Assembly: GCA_036362985.1 (NCBI GenBank)
Contig: JAYGXS010000002.1
Coordinates: forward strand, 8,313,164-8,377,163
Reading direction: 5' to 3'
Length of the DNA stretch: 64,000 bases
DNA from: Ligula intestinalis
Lineage: Eukaryota; Platyhelminthes; Cestoda; Diphyllobothriidea; Diphyllobothriidae
Shown: positions 1 through 12,904 of the stretch, in pieces
How the letters are laid out: each line of letters starts with the position of its first letter
Position numbering within the stretch: position 1 is the stretch's first letter
Program-made: the position numbers and the translations under genes
Notes under the pieces: model-generated
What the model was told of the DNA's origin: nothing
Databases searched by the model: none
Seen by the model: the letters and a program-made list of their open reading frames with translations, nothing else

Positions 1-291
1 GCTCTCACTCCGGTTAACCATCATTATGCCACTCATAACTCCTCCATGATAATTTCACCACCCCGTAGCTCCACATCTAACTATGCTCGTTTTTTTACCG
101 CCAAATATGCTTTTATTTGGAACAATCTTCCACTCAAAATTAGGTTGTCTACTATATTATCGATTTTCAAAGGCAAGTTACGTAAACATTTAAATTTGGA
201 GGAAATAAAGTCGTTACTGTCTGTTTACTTTCCAAACACGCAATTTGTAGATTTCAAAACAGGTCCTCCTGACATTTGTAGGATGCGGTGA
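1..291 (+). CDS. Non-LTR retrotransposon reverse transcriptase, C-terminal tail (partial)
   Basis: The frame is open from the window edge to a TGA at 289-291, so the start lies outside the window. The visible ~96 residues resemble the extreme C-terminus of the ORF2 reverse transcriptase of non-LTR elements: an Arg/Phe-rich stretch, then an aromatic-Trp-Asn-x-Leu-Pro motif (around 'FIWNNLPLKI'), then 'FKGKLRKHL' (FKxxLxxxL). That tail also occurs on the minus strand near 41.7-41.9 kb. It would copy element RNA at nicked target DNA, but no catalytic motif is inside the window. The clade cannot be told from this much. Confidence 0.5.
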   Translation, partial: ALTPVNHHYATHNSSMIISPPRSSTSNYARFFTAKYAFIWNNLPLKIRLSTILSIFKGKLRKHLNLEEIKSLLSVYFPNTQFVDFKTGPPDICRMR

Positions 292-1367
292 CCTTCGAGG
301 TTATTTCTTGGTCCCCAACTTATCGGTGGACGCTGGAGTCTGGTGGGTCATATCTGGGTGATGTTGCCTTGAATTCCAATGCACTCTCCTGTGGTTCCAG
401 ATGACCCCTTCTTAACTCACCGCTATATTATTTTTCCCATGACAATAGGCGTTCCAAACCCTCAACAATAGGATAAAATCTAACTGTACCATGCTACCTC
501 TTAAGGCAGTTTTTTTCTCCTACATTTTTTTGGAAATCGGTGGCTCGCTGACCTCATCCACCGATGTAGGAGTTTCTTTACTGCCCATCTAGTTATTTTT
601 ATAAGAGTTCGTTGTAAATCTAAAATATTTTTTCTTTTTTCTTATTTTAACTATAGCACTAAGTTTGTAATGAAAAGGCCCCTTGGGCCTTAAATATACA
701 ATTTAATATTTATTATTATTTTGGGAAAATGAGGACATTTATTCAGTACATTTTCGACACTGAATCCCCAGGTCGTTGTCAATGTTCCAGTTCAACAAAT
801 CAGTAGTAATTAGAGAGAGAGAGAGATGGTAAGGGATCAAATGGGTCAGACTCTAGTCATCATTTGGGAACAGACTGAGAAAAGGGGTAATGGGTCCGAT
901 AATTAGTTCATGTCGCCCCGTCATCCTTGCCTCGCGTTCTGTTGGGAGACGTGAGGACACCTGATTAACATTATTTTTATGTTTACAATGTTAAACGCCA
1001 TTAAGCTCACGCGCAGTGATAGCATCTCTGCTACTGTAGAAGAACTGATATCATCATACACATCTTAAATATGACTTAGCCGAACAAAGCAAAATAACCT
1101 CACTTAGTAAGGTTTTTTAGAAAGCAATTAGTTTTACTGCATCAAACACGAACATATTAGATCGCTTATCAATACTACCAATTACCGTTGACAGCTGAGC
1201 TTTGACGACTCAAGAAAATCTTTTCGATTTATAATTTTCCAGAGATTGGATGAGAAGAATATTGTGGAGTAGGAAATGGATGCGAAGGACGGTGAAAATG
1301 GAAGACGAGGAGGATGGTGACAACGAAGAAGAAGAGGAAGCAGAAGACGAGATTAATTAGCGTAGGA
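292..1367. other. No gene recognised; possible 3' noncoding of the element above
   Basis: AT-rich sequence with scattered stops. A short (GA)n run lies near 811-827, and short ATT-rich runs near 695-720 could mark the 3' end of the retrotransposon. Nothing else is supported. Confidence 0.4.
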
Positions 1368-1435
1368 AAAGAAGAAGAAGAAGAAAAAAAAAAGAAGAAG
1401 AAGAAGAAGAAGACGAAGAAGAAGAAGAAGAAGAA

Positions 1436-1515
<80 letters not shown>

Positions 1516-1520
1516 CGATG
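1368..1520. repeat. Compound GAA/GAT trinucleotide microsatellite
   Basis: A GAA tract (about 1368-1435, with a short A-run interruption) passes directly into a GAT tract (about 1436-1520). The long open frames here (poly-Met, poly-Ser, poly-Ile) are products of the repeat and are not genes. Confidence 0.95.
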
Positions 1521-2795
1521 AAGCACATTGGGCTGTATTTCCAGTGATCACAGCTTAAAATTAAAGTATTGGAGTATGCCACTTAGGAATTTGTCTATTC
1601 ATTCGGATACAATGTTCACGTATCTGTGTTAGAGCATTATGCACGTTTCTACAATTCTGTGCGCGCATTCTATTGCAAACATCAATTTTCTGTTCTCAGC
1701 AGTATTAAGAATCAGTAACCGGAAATGTGTCTTCATGTACCGTAGAGGGTGATAGTCTCTTGGTCTCACATTTCTGCCAGATAGGTGATGGCGCAGTAAC
1801 ATATGCTTTACATCTTCCTTGACGTTGTAGAGTGCGGGAATAAAGGATAATTCAGCAACAGCATCTTATGTAGCCCCACTCATCATTCCCTACAACCTGC
1901 CTTTTTTCCTACGAAAACGGACGCTATCGGATTTAAATGGCGGGGATTTAGGACACGCAGTGGAATATACTTTAATAAATGCTAAATGCATTTTTATTTA
2001 CTGTATTTAGAAGTATTGTTGATTTATATCTTTAGATTTTCCTAATGTGTATTATTATTTAACTTATTGCGGAAAAACCTGATGACCAAATTGCAGGTTT
2101 CTTGAATTTCCCAAAAAATTGAGATGGTGGTAAAGAGGTCGTCTACCTCAATTTACCTGAGGTCCAACATACCGTTCTGGGGTAAGATTAGTATAATCCA
2201 CGGCGCGAAGCGCCCCGCACACCCCCAATTTACATGCGGAACAACCTGCTCCCAGCGGCCGCGGGAAGCAACTTCGACTACGTTGTTTTCACTTAACACT
2301 TACTTATAAAGATTTCCTTCTCTGCCTATCTTATTTACCCACCGCAAAAAACTCTATAACCACCGTTTTTGCAGGACAAAATACTAGGACTAGAGGCATA
2401 TGAATCGGGCTACATAAGCTACTTTTGCCGATATTTTATAGGTCATGTATGTTTGATGATTGCAATATGGTACAGATAGTTCGGGTTACACGGACGTTTT
2501 TACCCATATAAACTCTTTAATAGTACAGAGCATTCTCCTTTCACAGGTGGAACACAGAAGAAATGATAGAAATCCATTACTTTAGACTAGAAAAGAAACT
2601 TTCTGCACAGACCTTTCCATCAAAATAATGCATAAGGGGGTCGGGTGAACGGAAGGACAGTAGGCAAGAAGGCTGATTTTGCAAGCCATAGCAACCGGTG
2701 CTATCAAATAGTCAGGGCTGTTGGGTCATGGGTGGGGCTAGAGGAGTGGCAACGGTGACGGTCGGATACGAAGACACTTGCGTAAACACCAGATA
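1521..2795. other. No gene or known repeat recognised
   Basis: Mixed composition, short frames only, no recognisable motif. The right end runs into the PLE fragment that starts at about 2796. Confidence 0.4.
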
Positions 2796-3280
2796 AAAGT
2801 GGCACACAAACCGATGGCTTTTTTACGTACCAGCAAGTTCACCGTAAGGATAGGGTTGGCTACCTGGATAAGAAAGAAGTCACCTACACAATACCATGCG
2901 AAGCTTGTCATACGGTATATTGTGGCCATAAAGGAAGATCCGTCTCCACACACATCCACGAGCACCAGTTGGCAGTGAAGAGACGTGAGAATTTGTCGGA
3001 AGTGGCTATGCGTTGCCTTGACAGAGAACATACCTATGCATAGGACAAAACACGCATCGTCGGAGTTTGCCCCGCCAAAAAAGGCAGAGAATATTTTGAG
3101 GCCATGCACTCCGATGATTCATGCATCAACCGGCGTAGCGAGTTGGCTAGAGTAAACAAACATCTCAAAGAAAGGTGGACGAGACAACCGCCGACAACAA
3201 TGGACCAACATGAACCGCAATTAGCGCTCACAGCGGATGACTCGGACTTACTCTGGACCGATTCAAATTACAGTTGCTAA
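2796..3280 (+). pseudogene. Penelope-like element GIY-YIG endonuclease fragment, family 2, decayed
   Basis: The fragment starts at the RT-to-endonuclease linker ('VAHKPMAFLR'), shifts frame near 2850, then reads a GIY-YIG-type module: 'VTYTIPCEACHTVYCGHKGR', followed by 'IHEHQLAVKRRE'. An in-frame TAG replaces what looks like the family Trp after 'DREHTYA'. The frame then continues through 'EAMHSDDSCINRR', where the Glu matches the metal-binding residue of the fold, to a TAA at 3278-3280. In PLEs this domain nicks DNA for target-primed reverse transcription. One frameshift and one stop make it inactive. A homologous copy lies at 22765-23158. Confidence 0.75.
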
Positions 3281-3740
3281 TTTGCCATTACGTCACTTGC
3301 CATTACGCCATCATCAAGGTAACACAAATTGTAACTACCAATTAACCCCCACACTCGACGGCTAAATAACCGTATAAGCACTTTGAAATGCTAATTGTTC
3401 TTTGCAAATTTTTCTCAAGTCTGACAACGCCTGTGCATCAATTGTCCATGTTTTACTGAAAAAGCTTACTCGTTTTCCCAAAGGACGCATGCCTGCCTTT
3501 TAGTTTATACGAAACGAAGTAGTTTATTCAGAATTCTGAGAGAGAAGTATGCAAGCAGTTAAAACGTAGTAAATAAGGAAAAAAATACTTGTGTAGCTAA
3601 AAACAGTGTGGTTTTTTTGCGTCTTATTCAAAGTTGTATCAAGTTACTTACAATGCATGCCTGACTGTGTAAAATAAAATAAGTCTTTTATGTCACAACA
3701 AAAGGATGCGAGAAGCGGCAAGAAACGTGTCTTAATACCC
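3281..3740 (+). repeat. 3' noncoding region of PLE family 2
   Basis: Blocks here match downstream of the second family-2 copy: around 3320-3420 matches 23280-23400 (shared CAAATTG..CTACCAA and TTCTCAAGTCTGAC), and 3610-3710 matches 24120-24215 (shared GTCTTATT, TCAAG and GTCACAACAA words). No coding capacity. Confidence 0.5.
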
Positions 3741-3779
3741 TGTGTTAGGTTGGATGTCTCAGTTTTTAGAACAAACAGA

Positions 3780-3905
3780 ACAAACGGCCCGTTTCTGCTA
3801 CTGTTTTCTGCTAAGGTCTCTGATTATGTATCAGCGACGGAAATCGAAAGGTAAGGCGAATAAACGTATTGTCCCAGCGATCGAGTCGTTTTCTTCTCAG
3901 AATCG
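3780..3905 (+). mobile_element. PLE tail fragment with degenerate hammerhead core
   Basis: Reads CTGATTA (3820-3826), a short stem-loop, then GAAAGGT, then the shared tail words GGCGAATAAACGTATTGTC and CGATCGAGTC. The same words mark the PLE tails at 29.7 and 45.9 kb. The CTGATGA and GTC elements are both mutated, so a functional ribozyme is unlikely. Confidence 0.55.
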
Positions 3906-4348
3906 ATTTTGGTCAGGGCAGCCACATTGCCAAGGTGCTTAGTGGTGGATGTAAGTGTTGAACGGGCTTGCGAGGGCGTTCCTGAAGTAAATGCAAATTA
4001 TACGCGTACTTATCATGCTAAGATCTAACCTGGATGATGAAATCTCTGCAATTAATTACTCGTACGCTGGCTGCGAGGTCATCATTGCATTAATCACGAG
4101 CCCAAGCGTGGATCACGGGAGCTGCTAATTTTAGTACGCGTGTGGCCGCTTGACTTCTCCGGACTATAAATATCGCATAACCTCTGCTTCTATCACGCTC
4201 TTCTGCGGTTATCTCTGAGGTTGTGTTCAAGCCAGATTCCGCTTAGTCGAGGAAATAAACTGATTGTTCCGGCGATCGCATTTTCTATACCCGAGTATAT
4301 GTTAACCCAGAAGCGCCTAGCTGGTCTTCCGTACCAGAGAGCTTACCG
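3906..4348. other. No gene recognised
   Basis: Unique-looking sequence between a PLE tail and a solo LTR; no convincing frame or motif. Confidence 0.35.
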
Positions 4349-4707
4349 GAAGTGTTAAGGCTTAGAAGGTTTAACATTAACGGCTGCGATCTATCAGGCT
4401 CAGTTCTTAAGGAGAGGAGAAAACTCTTGGAATAGCCAGATTGTTAGGAAGGATATATTACATACAGAGTGAATAAGAGAAAAGGCAGTAGGAATTTGAC
4501 TACCAGACAACCAGAAAAACCGCAAGCCAGCGGACGGCGTCTGAAGTCAGGTCTGCTCGGCAGTCATCACATGACATCCTGTGCCAGTCGGCCTGTGATT
4601 GGTTGTCACAGAGGCCGGAATCAGCAAGCCTTCCAAGAGTACACTTCGATTTGAGCTAGTCACAAAAGGCGTTCTCGTGAGCACTTCCTGTTGAGATAGT
4701 CACTACA
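4349..4707 (-). mobile_element. Solo LTR, family A
   Basis: On the minus strand it starts TGTAGTG (complement of CACTACA at 4701-4707). It shares with other family-A copies the CCAATCACAGGCC block, the TACAGAAT-type R region and the 'GGxCTGAAGATCGCAG' block near the 3' end. No internal region is attached, so this is a solo LTR or a fragment. Confidence 0.65.
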
Positions 4708-5409
4708 AGCTCATTCCATTTCTGTTTGATCGACGGGTGAACAAGCAGGATCCTCTTGTAGATCGCATTAGTTGTGCCCTTAATAACCCGGGAGTGTGGC
4801 AGACCACTCTTAGCGCCACGATCGCTCACTCACATTCTGTTTCGCCCGTAAAGCCTCGTGAAAATCTAGCCAACACGCTAGTGTTCGATCCACGGAAAGA
4901 GCCACCCACACAGTCTGTATCACGCTCACAGTCAGGTTGCGGCCCTGCGAGTCCTGTCCTTGGGCTCGTGGGCGTTCGAACCCAAGCAGCGTGCGCAATT
5001 TCCTGATTGGATGCAGACAACAAAGGACAGGTCCTGGGGGCCATGTTATCCCCCGCGCGCACACACAAAAATAACTGGCCTGAGGAGACTTCGACCAACG
5101 TCTTTATGCTGCACCCTTTTTTAGCGCTATCTCAGAGTAAGCAATGGCCAACCTTATCAGTCTTCACTTCTGTTGTGGCATTTGCCACTGTTCTTCAGTG
5201 AGCATTGGGAGTTGAGTTTTGCTCATTGTTTTTAAGTCGCTGTGTTTGTTTTGCTATTGTATTTTGTGGTTTAAAAATCCCACCTACACATAAAACCTTG
5301 GTCTAATTACATAAGCAAACCACATGCTATTCAGAGTGGACTGAATTAGGCCTAACCTAACTAATGTGGGTCCACACACACCGATGCATTCTCTAGGACA
5401 TTTTACCGT
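4708..5409. other. No gene recognised
   Basis: GC-rich in part (4.8-5.1 kb). Overlapping short frames occur on both strands, but none resembles a known protein and none has consistent coding features. Confidence 0.35.
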
Positions 5410-5570
5410 AAGACAAGAGAATCCAGGATGGCCATTTCTGCCTCAATAGGCGTCGTCGGCTGGATATACTCTACTCAAGTGTAGATGCGGAAATTGCCGC
5501 CACCCTCCGGTTTCGAACCCGCGTCTCTCCGGTCAGGGAAAGACACCCTATCCATCGAGCTATCGGCCTC
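5410..5570 (-). mobile_element. tRNA-derived SINE, copy a
   Basis: The minus strand has an RNA polymerase III A-box-like TAGCTCGATGG (complement of 5552-5562) and a B-box GGTTCGAAACC, giving a tRNA-like head. The acceptor and T stems do not pair, so it is not a working tRNA. The head is followed by the shared body GCAGAAATGGCCATCC (complement of ~5428-5443), also found at 6.06, 57.03 and 57.36 kb. Confidence 0.7.
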
Positions 5571-6034
5571 GATGTCGGTGTTGATGGGGACCATACATTA
5601 TTAAATAGGCGTACACCGATTACAATTAGCCATGTGGCAAATATTTGGGAGATTCCGAAATCACTGGACATTTAAAACCAGGGCGGGTGTGCCCTGTACC
5701 TGGTCGGTGCGCGCCTAAATTTGCATTCGTTTGTCGGCACGCATACCGAGAGGAGACACCTCAATTCAATTTTTCTAATTAACGACTAAAAGAGTAGATG
5801 AATTAAAAGGAGTCTTCTTGTTAGTTTACGGCAGTAATAGCTAGACTGTGAAGAAAAATAAAACGGCCATTTTTATTCTATTCTAATATTCATTGTCAAG
5901 CCCTTGCCAGATTAATGCGTTGCTTAGAGCTTAAGACTACTACAGCTGAAAAGAAGACTGGAACTAATGGTATCAATGAAAATATGGCAAGTTCTCCATT
6001 CGAACATTTTCATCAACATTAGATTGGCAGATAG

Positions 6035-6210
6035 TATTGCCGGCAAGGACAAGGGAGACTGAAGTGCCCATTTCTGGCCTATAAGCCCTTGTCAGCCAGT
6101 GATATTCAGACCCAAATGCTGCCACACTCGATCTTCGAGCCTTTGACGGCAATACTATATGCCTATAATACCAGCTGTTACGGCTTTCAGGGCCTCTGGC
6201 GAGATCCAAG
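6035..6210 (-). mobile_element. tRNA-derived SINE, copy b
   Basis: Minus-strand order: a weak B-box (GGCTCGAAGATC, complement of 6130-6141), then the family body (GGCTGACAAGGGCTTATAGG, then CCAGAAATGGGC), then the 3' segment CAGTCTCCCTTG..GGCAATACTATCTGCC. The A-box side of the head is too diverged to place. Confidence 0.6.
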
Positions 6211-7339
6211 GTGAGCGGGACATATGGGTCCCGTTAACGGTCAGGTGACCGTTCAGCAACAAGTGCCAACACTGAATTGCTTATAAACCAGTTAAGATTT
6301 AGCTACTTAGAACTATACTTATTTTTGCTTCACCGACGAATCACCAGTTCAGAATCCAGGGTTCGAAATTTCTTTTTAGTTACTGAAGAGCACGGAATTA
6401 AATCCCAGACACTTGCGATCAGCTATGATGATCCGACTCACGGATGAGAGTAAACACCTTCTAAATGCTCATTGCTGTATCTCTGTCCTTTTCAAAGACA
6501 ATAGTGACCTTTGACTTTTCTTCAGTTATCGTGTAGAGTATATGTTGTTCGTCAGCTTATGCACACTAGTTTGTGTTTAGGGAACTAAAATGAATCTGCT
6601 TGATTAGGAAGAGGATAATCATACATTCACATAAATGCAAAATGTTCATTGGAAGCCTTGGGCATCACGAGCGGGTATAAATTCTGATCGGCGCCTGATG
6701 ACACTTCAACAGTTGAGCAACAACTGTCAGAGTGATTTTGCAAATCAGTTCATTAAAACCTCACCCAGGTATTAGTCAACGGTTTTTAACCGGCCAGAAC
6801 ATAGAATATATCTGCATTTACAGAACGCCCGTTCAATTAGCTTTCCTGTTGATCGGTTAGGCTGAGAGTTCGTTCGCAAGCGATCAACAAGTAAAAGAGT
6901 CCAAACTGCTGTAAACTGTAAACAAATTTTCATTTAGCAAGCTATTGAATTAAAAAACGTGCATTGCCAAAAACGTGCCTAGGAAACAGTATGCTGGTTT
7001 TGTAATTGCGCTAATTTTGTTTTTTTGTAATTTGCTCTCTAGAGTTATTGTCCAAGAATGAAAAAACACAATCCTGTGCGTTATTTTACGTATCATATAG
7101 AGAGCCCTTAAAGCATGTTTCTGCAAATGTTTACTTCCATATCTGACAAGTTACAAACATGGAATATTCGATGCTGAATCATCGGTTACTTATATTTAAG
7201 ACTAAGTTCGCTTGTACGCTTTCTAATTTTCAAATGCATCCACAACAGAAAGAAATGAGGGCCTAAAATTGAATTTTCTGCTAGGAATTATTCGCAAAAT
7301 TAGTTTGTAGCAGCAGATAGAAGAGGCCTTCTGAGAAAA
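6211..7339. other. No gene recognised
   Basis: AT-rich, multiple stops in all frames, no repeat match noticed elsewhere in the window. Confidence 0.35.
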
Positions 7340-9110
7340 ATCAAAGCTCCAAAAAAGATTCACCTCTTAATTGGACATCTTTTGAAATACACCTAAGATT
7401 CAGGAAGTTTGGCGACAAAAAAGGCTTCTGATATTTTATGTTAACTAACGGGCAGGTACGATATAAGACTTGTGGTTTACTTTCGGGCCAAAGCTTCTGG
7501 CATCCATGTCGAATGAAAAATATGTACATTATACATACATTAACTCTTCGAATGATGTTCCTCATTGTTGGGCAACAACTCAAGCAAGCGGATTGTAAAA
7601 AGGTGAAAACTCGGGCAATTGCAAAACGGACATATTGTTTCCTTGGCACTTTTTTGCCTATGCACACTTCATAATTCACTGGTTTGTTAAAAGAAAATTT
7701 GTTTACAATTTTCCAGAATTTAGTTCTGTCCTACGTGTGGGACAAAAAACAGTAGTCGAACTGGCCAACTCTAAATGGCGGCATATTTTGTGTTCTGGCT
7801 GTTTCAAAAAACGTTGACTAGGAGCTTGGGTGACGTTTGCATTGACTGACTATGAATATCACTCTTAAGGTCTGCCAGTTGCGACTTAACTGACGCAGTC
7901 TCATTAGACGCTGATGAGAATCTAGCCTCAGGGGAAACTATTTCTCTCGTTCGCAGTGCCCGAGGCTTCCAATGAAAAATCTCCATTTATCTGACTTGGG
8001 GTTCAACATCCTAGGCTAATTTCCACATCACCAAACCACTGTATTCATGCCTTCTATTTCCTTTCAATACGAGATAGAAAAAGACTTAATGTCTAGTCCG
8101 AGATCAATCGACACTCCAAAAATATTCCCCTTTAGATCGAACATCGTTTGAAATAACCCAATAGTCAGAAATTTTTGCGGCAAATGAACCTTCCGACATT
8201 TCAAGTAATGCATTGGATGTTCATCGAAGAGAACATATGCAGAATACGCAATATATGGCTTCTGGTTTAGTTTCGAGACAAGGCATCTGGCGTCCGCATT
8301 AAATAAAATAGTTTGTATTTATAATGCATGCGTAGGCTAATGCTTCGAATGTTATTCCTCCTTATTAGCTAATAACTCCCGAGAGTGGATTGCAAAGAGA
8401 TGAACCTCACGCAACTACAAAACGGTTGCATTGTTCCCCAGGCACCTTTTTTGTCTATGAAATTTTCATAATTCATTTGCTTGTTAAAGGAAAGTTTGTT
8501 TGCAGTTTTCCAGCACTTCGAACTCTCCTAAGCGCTGATTTCTGGCAAAAAGTAGCAGTCGAACTGATCAACAGGAAAGCTGATTGAAATCAAGTTTTTT
8601 TAAATTCAGACATATTCTGTGTTGTGGCTGGTTAGAAAGCGTTGACTAGGAGCTTGGGTGACGTTTGCATTGACTGCCTATCAATATCACTCTGAAAGTC
8701 TGTCAGTTGTGACTTAACTGATGTAGTGTCATCAGACGCTGATCAGAATCTAGACTCAGGGGAAATTATTTATATCTTTCGCGATGCCCGAGGTCTCCAA
8801 TGAAAAGTTTTCATTCATCCGACTTTACATTGCACGTCCGAGGCTAATTTTGACATAACCAAATCCCTGCACATATGCCTTCTTTCGCTCAAAAAGAGAT
8901 AGTAGTATCAGGAACAGTACATTACTTTCTGCTCAGTTTGTATTGACGCTCTCAGCACTTGCGCCTAGAGGCCTTATGCATTTGGCTATCTTCTCACGCG
9001 GTCATTTTTAGGCATGCTGGAGGTTTGTGCCCATATTCATCGAACATTTTTGAAATCACCCAAGAAGCATTTATTTGTTACTAGATAGGCCTGAGGTCAT
9101 GATTTCTTTC
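7340..9110. repeat. Tandem duplication of a ~770-bp noncoding unit plus a partial third copy
   Basis: Copy 1 (about 7340-8095) and copy 2 (about 8100-8905) align end to end with the same order of words. Examples are CTAGGAGCTTGGGTGACG at ~7818 and ~8647, ACTTAACTGA at ~7885 and ~8711, and TTGAAATA near the start of each. A third copy begins near 9038 (TCGAACAT..TTGAAATCACCCAA) and fades out. Divergence is substantial and indels are many, so the duplication is old. No shared reading frame survives. Confidence 0.75.
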
Positions 9111-12100
9111 ATAAAATAAGTATTTTATTCAGTAGTTTACCCTCTTTAATTTCAAGTATAAAGCACACTAAAAATACTATGCCACCGTTGAAAAAAGTCA
9201 AAAAAAGTTAAACTTCTCAGAAGTATCAAAATAAATTGGAAACTGGCCAGAATGCATCAGTCCAAAATCCCAATCGCCCATGAAGGACGAATGCACAGAC
9301 GGCGTTCAACTTTGTATTACGTTTGCCGTAAATTTTCACTTTGTGAAGGAACGCGGTTAAAAGTATAATTTTGTTTTAAACAATTAAAGAGAATTTTTAG
9401 AAGCATATGGTGCATACTTATGCGAGTGGCCAAGTAAATAAGGAAGCAGAAACAGAAAATGACTAGAATAAAATTCTGAGATTACCTTAGGTGAAAGAGT
9501 TCTCCACGAAGACTTTTAATATGAAATATGACATCTAATATACTGATTGATGTTTAAAAGCGTTTTAAAGTTGTGTCAGAAGAAGGTAATCCGAATTCTA
9601 CTTTTTTCATAGTTCGGAATTCAACCGAATACAACAAGAAGGACTTCGCTTAATATCAGGGATAGGCACGTCACACAACTAAATGATTTCATGGGATCTC
9701 ATATCGAGAGGTTAGCCAGTGAATAAGAACTGTGATTATCAACATCAGACTCAATTACCTGTGTAGCAAAGGACTGGTAGTTTCTTTTAAAATATCTGGG
9801 TAATCTTTGAAACCAGTAGTCACCAAGGACCATGCAACGTTCATAATGAAATTTGACCTGGTGACTTTGCGATTATATTTATTAACAATATTATGATTCA
9901 TTCAGTTTATTGAATGCTGCAAAAGCCTTTTACTTAGTAAAATCATCGTTTTATTTAGGTTTATTAAGAGAAATGGCCATTTGTTTTGGGGAAATTGGAA
10001 GCAGTCTCATATGAAAGGAATTTTCGATGCTATTACGAAAGGGAGAACCAAACTACACTTTAATGTTGATACTATTGAAAAAATAACTCCAAAATAAGTA
10101 AAAAAGGTATACAAAATATCCTTTCCAGAAATGGAAAAGTTTATCCAAAATCGTTCAGATTGAAGTCAAGCCAAGTTAAAAGGACCAAATTTGTTTTCAG
10201 TAACATTGGAGATTTGTATTTTCAAAATTATGTTTAGCTATTCTGTCATGTATTTTTTGCACAAAATGCAGTAACAAGAGAGTATTTGTTTGAATGCACC
10301 AATGAACCTCGAATGTCCTTCAATAAAAATAAAATGTCTAGCATGTTCTCACGAATTTAAGACAAAGAAGGCCTTATTGAATCTATATTTACGTTCCCCT
10401 TTTTCTTTATTTTGAAACGGAATAGACGAAAGAATAATAAGTAGTTCAAAAAATAGCAATGCATATGGCCAGTTTTTTTATTCACCAGTTTTTAACTAAA
10501 TGTGAAATAAATTTACTCATGCGGAAGGTAATCCGTTATAAAGAGAAAAGAAAGTTCTTTCATCTTCAGTTTAATTGAATCGTTGACCTTCAGGAAACTT
10601 AAATAAATTCTCAAAAGTATTAAATTTCATTTTGACATTACGTTGGAAAAAGTTAATATACGCAGTTCTTCGTCAGCCGAATATCTAATCAAAGCAATTT
10701 CTACGAGGTTACCTTTTTAGAAGGTTTTTTATCAAGCTTAGAAAAAGAAGTTTCACAACTCCAGTGCGGAAAAGATATACCCTCAACAATGTGTTTTGCT
10801 GTTTTGAGACATTGCTGTATATCAAAAACGTTGCCACGTTCATTAAATCTAATATCGTAAAACACCTAATTTCGGTAAATGCTCCTTATATCTATCTTAT
10901 TCAAACGTTTTTGTGTAAACGTCACACAAATGCAGAATTTATAAATTTATCAAAGAAGACAGTAAAAACAAGGAAAATTATGACGCACTTTTGTTGATGA
11001 CATTCAATAAATACTTACCCAGAAAGATTTAAGTTAACAGAATGCCTTGAATTACGAAAATTTCTTTCTATACATAGAAAGTGGTTGCTTCAAGTTTTAA
11101 ATTATATGCAATATGTAAATTTATTGTTCTAATTTATAGCTCTTTTTTACGTCTCCAAAATCACGGGATTATCGAGAAAAGTTTATTTTTCTTTACAAAC
11201 ACTTAGTAATTCCTACTGTTCTTTTAAGTACTTAATATGCCTGATGCAGTTCATTATTATTGCTTAGTCTTCCTAAATGCATTTACATTGGTATTCGAGT
11301 AATGATCAAACTTATGCAAAGTTATGAACATTGCATGATCTGTAGCGACTACTGTAGTTTACAGGGGCTCTTTAAATGTCTTTGAACACTGTGCAGTATT
11401 CCTTGTTCCGAATATATTGCCCAAAATTATATCTTCTATACCTTATGTTTTTCGAAACCCTTCAAAATGAGTCTTGTATACATAAAGTGAATTCTGCGGT
11501 GTTGCTTTTGCGCGGATGAGGCTCGTTCATTGATACGTGTAAGCTAATCCAAACGTGAAATATAATCACTGCGGAATGTGAACAGCCTAACCGATGGCTT
11601 TTATTAAATGCGATTTTAATCACGTGAAAAATCCCTTCTAACAGGTTGTTTAGTGAAAAATATCCCTGCTAAGGCACTTTGTTGAAGAATACCTAGTTCC
11701 TTTAAGCATAAGGAGAAATTAATCTATTTGGTCCACTTTCAGTTTTTTTCTGGTGATTGCAGGTAATTTTTCGATCACATATGAATTTTTTCTTTTTCCC
11801 TTTTCGTTGAAAGTGATTAAGTCATTTTTCTTACTTTTAGGCCCCCTTCTTTAATTATCAGTGCACTGTATAATGACCAAGATAGTCCCCAACAGTCAAA
11901 AAGTGGTAGCGGTCGTTACCTTAACCACTTATTACCAGAACGAGGGCCTCAAAAAACTGATTTTACAATTGATGTAGGTAAACTGGTGCCCTGATTCCGG
12001 ATGTTTTGCCGTTACCTAAGCGATGTCTGCGTACGTCTGAAACTTACGGGTTTGTTATAACGAAGGTTAGCTTGTGGGCGTTCTTATTGTCTTTTGGTAT

Positions 12101-12904
12101 GTAAAATTACACAGATTTGTTAATCAGAATTGTGCAAAACGAGATAATTTCAGTTTTTTTTGTAAAACTAACCTGCTTCTTCACATGTAGACTCAACTGA
12201 TTTACTTCGACAGAAGATTGAGTGTTCCGTTTGGCGATGGTTTGGTAAGCCTTCCTCTACTAGTATACGGTGGTTATCCGTGCAGAAGTGTCGAATTTTC
12301 TTTCTGCTGCTCGCAATTTCGTCGTCTTTTAAAATGACTTCAATTTTCGATGACAGAAATAATTGTCACGAGAATTGTTGTGATTTTTCAATACCAATCA
12401 CTCAGTTTTCTCGTTAGAATTATATGTTGCGTCATGGCCTACTTTACGCGTAGGGGTCGTCGGCTTTTGTAGGATTTGCCCACAGCTTGCTGGCGACATA
12501 AGCCGCTCTCCGAATTTTTAATTGGTGTGCAATGTATTTCAAATCGGACGGCAAAGTCTGTGGACGTCTCGCGCTGCCTTTTGCTTGGTTTGCTTTGTGC
12601 ATACTTTCTGTTTTCTTGTCGGTTGAACATTATATAGATTTTGAAACTTCAACCGTTTCAGCAATAGGGTGAAATACCTCTAGTCTTGGCTGCAGTTCAA
12701 GCGAATGGTACACCCACATAAAATCGCTTTAATCCCGTGAATACCCTCAAATCGCCACTAAATATCCCCGATCGCAGCCGGCTTAGTATCGGCAAGTGAA
12801 TGTCGGCACCGGGTTTATCATATGCGCTTAGTTTACTGGAAAACAGTTATGTTGGTCACCTATCTTAGCTATCCCCTAGCCACTAGTCCACTGGTTGCTC
12901 TTAT
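9111..12904. other. Long AT-rich stretch without recognised genes or repeats
   Basis: Stops are dense in every frame. The longest frame (10764-10997) has no recognisable motif. I noticed no copies of this sequence elsewhere in the window. Confidence 0.4.

Noticed and set aside
1229..1582. Long frames with poly-Ile, poly-Ser and poly-Met on both strands
   Set aside because: They are translations of the GAA/GAT microsatellite, open in several frames only because of the repeat.
5509..5562. tRNA gene on the minus strand (A and B boxes present)
   Set aside because: Acceptor and T stems do not pair, and a conserved SINE body follows; treated as a SINE head. The same reasoning applies at 57238-57300.
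7911..7950. CTGATGAG...GAAAC resembling a hammerhead core in the tandem repeat
   Set aside because: No stem II can form between the two words, and the second repeat copy has CTGATCAG, so the core is not conserved.
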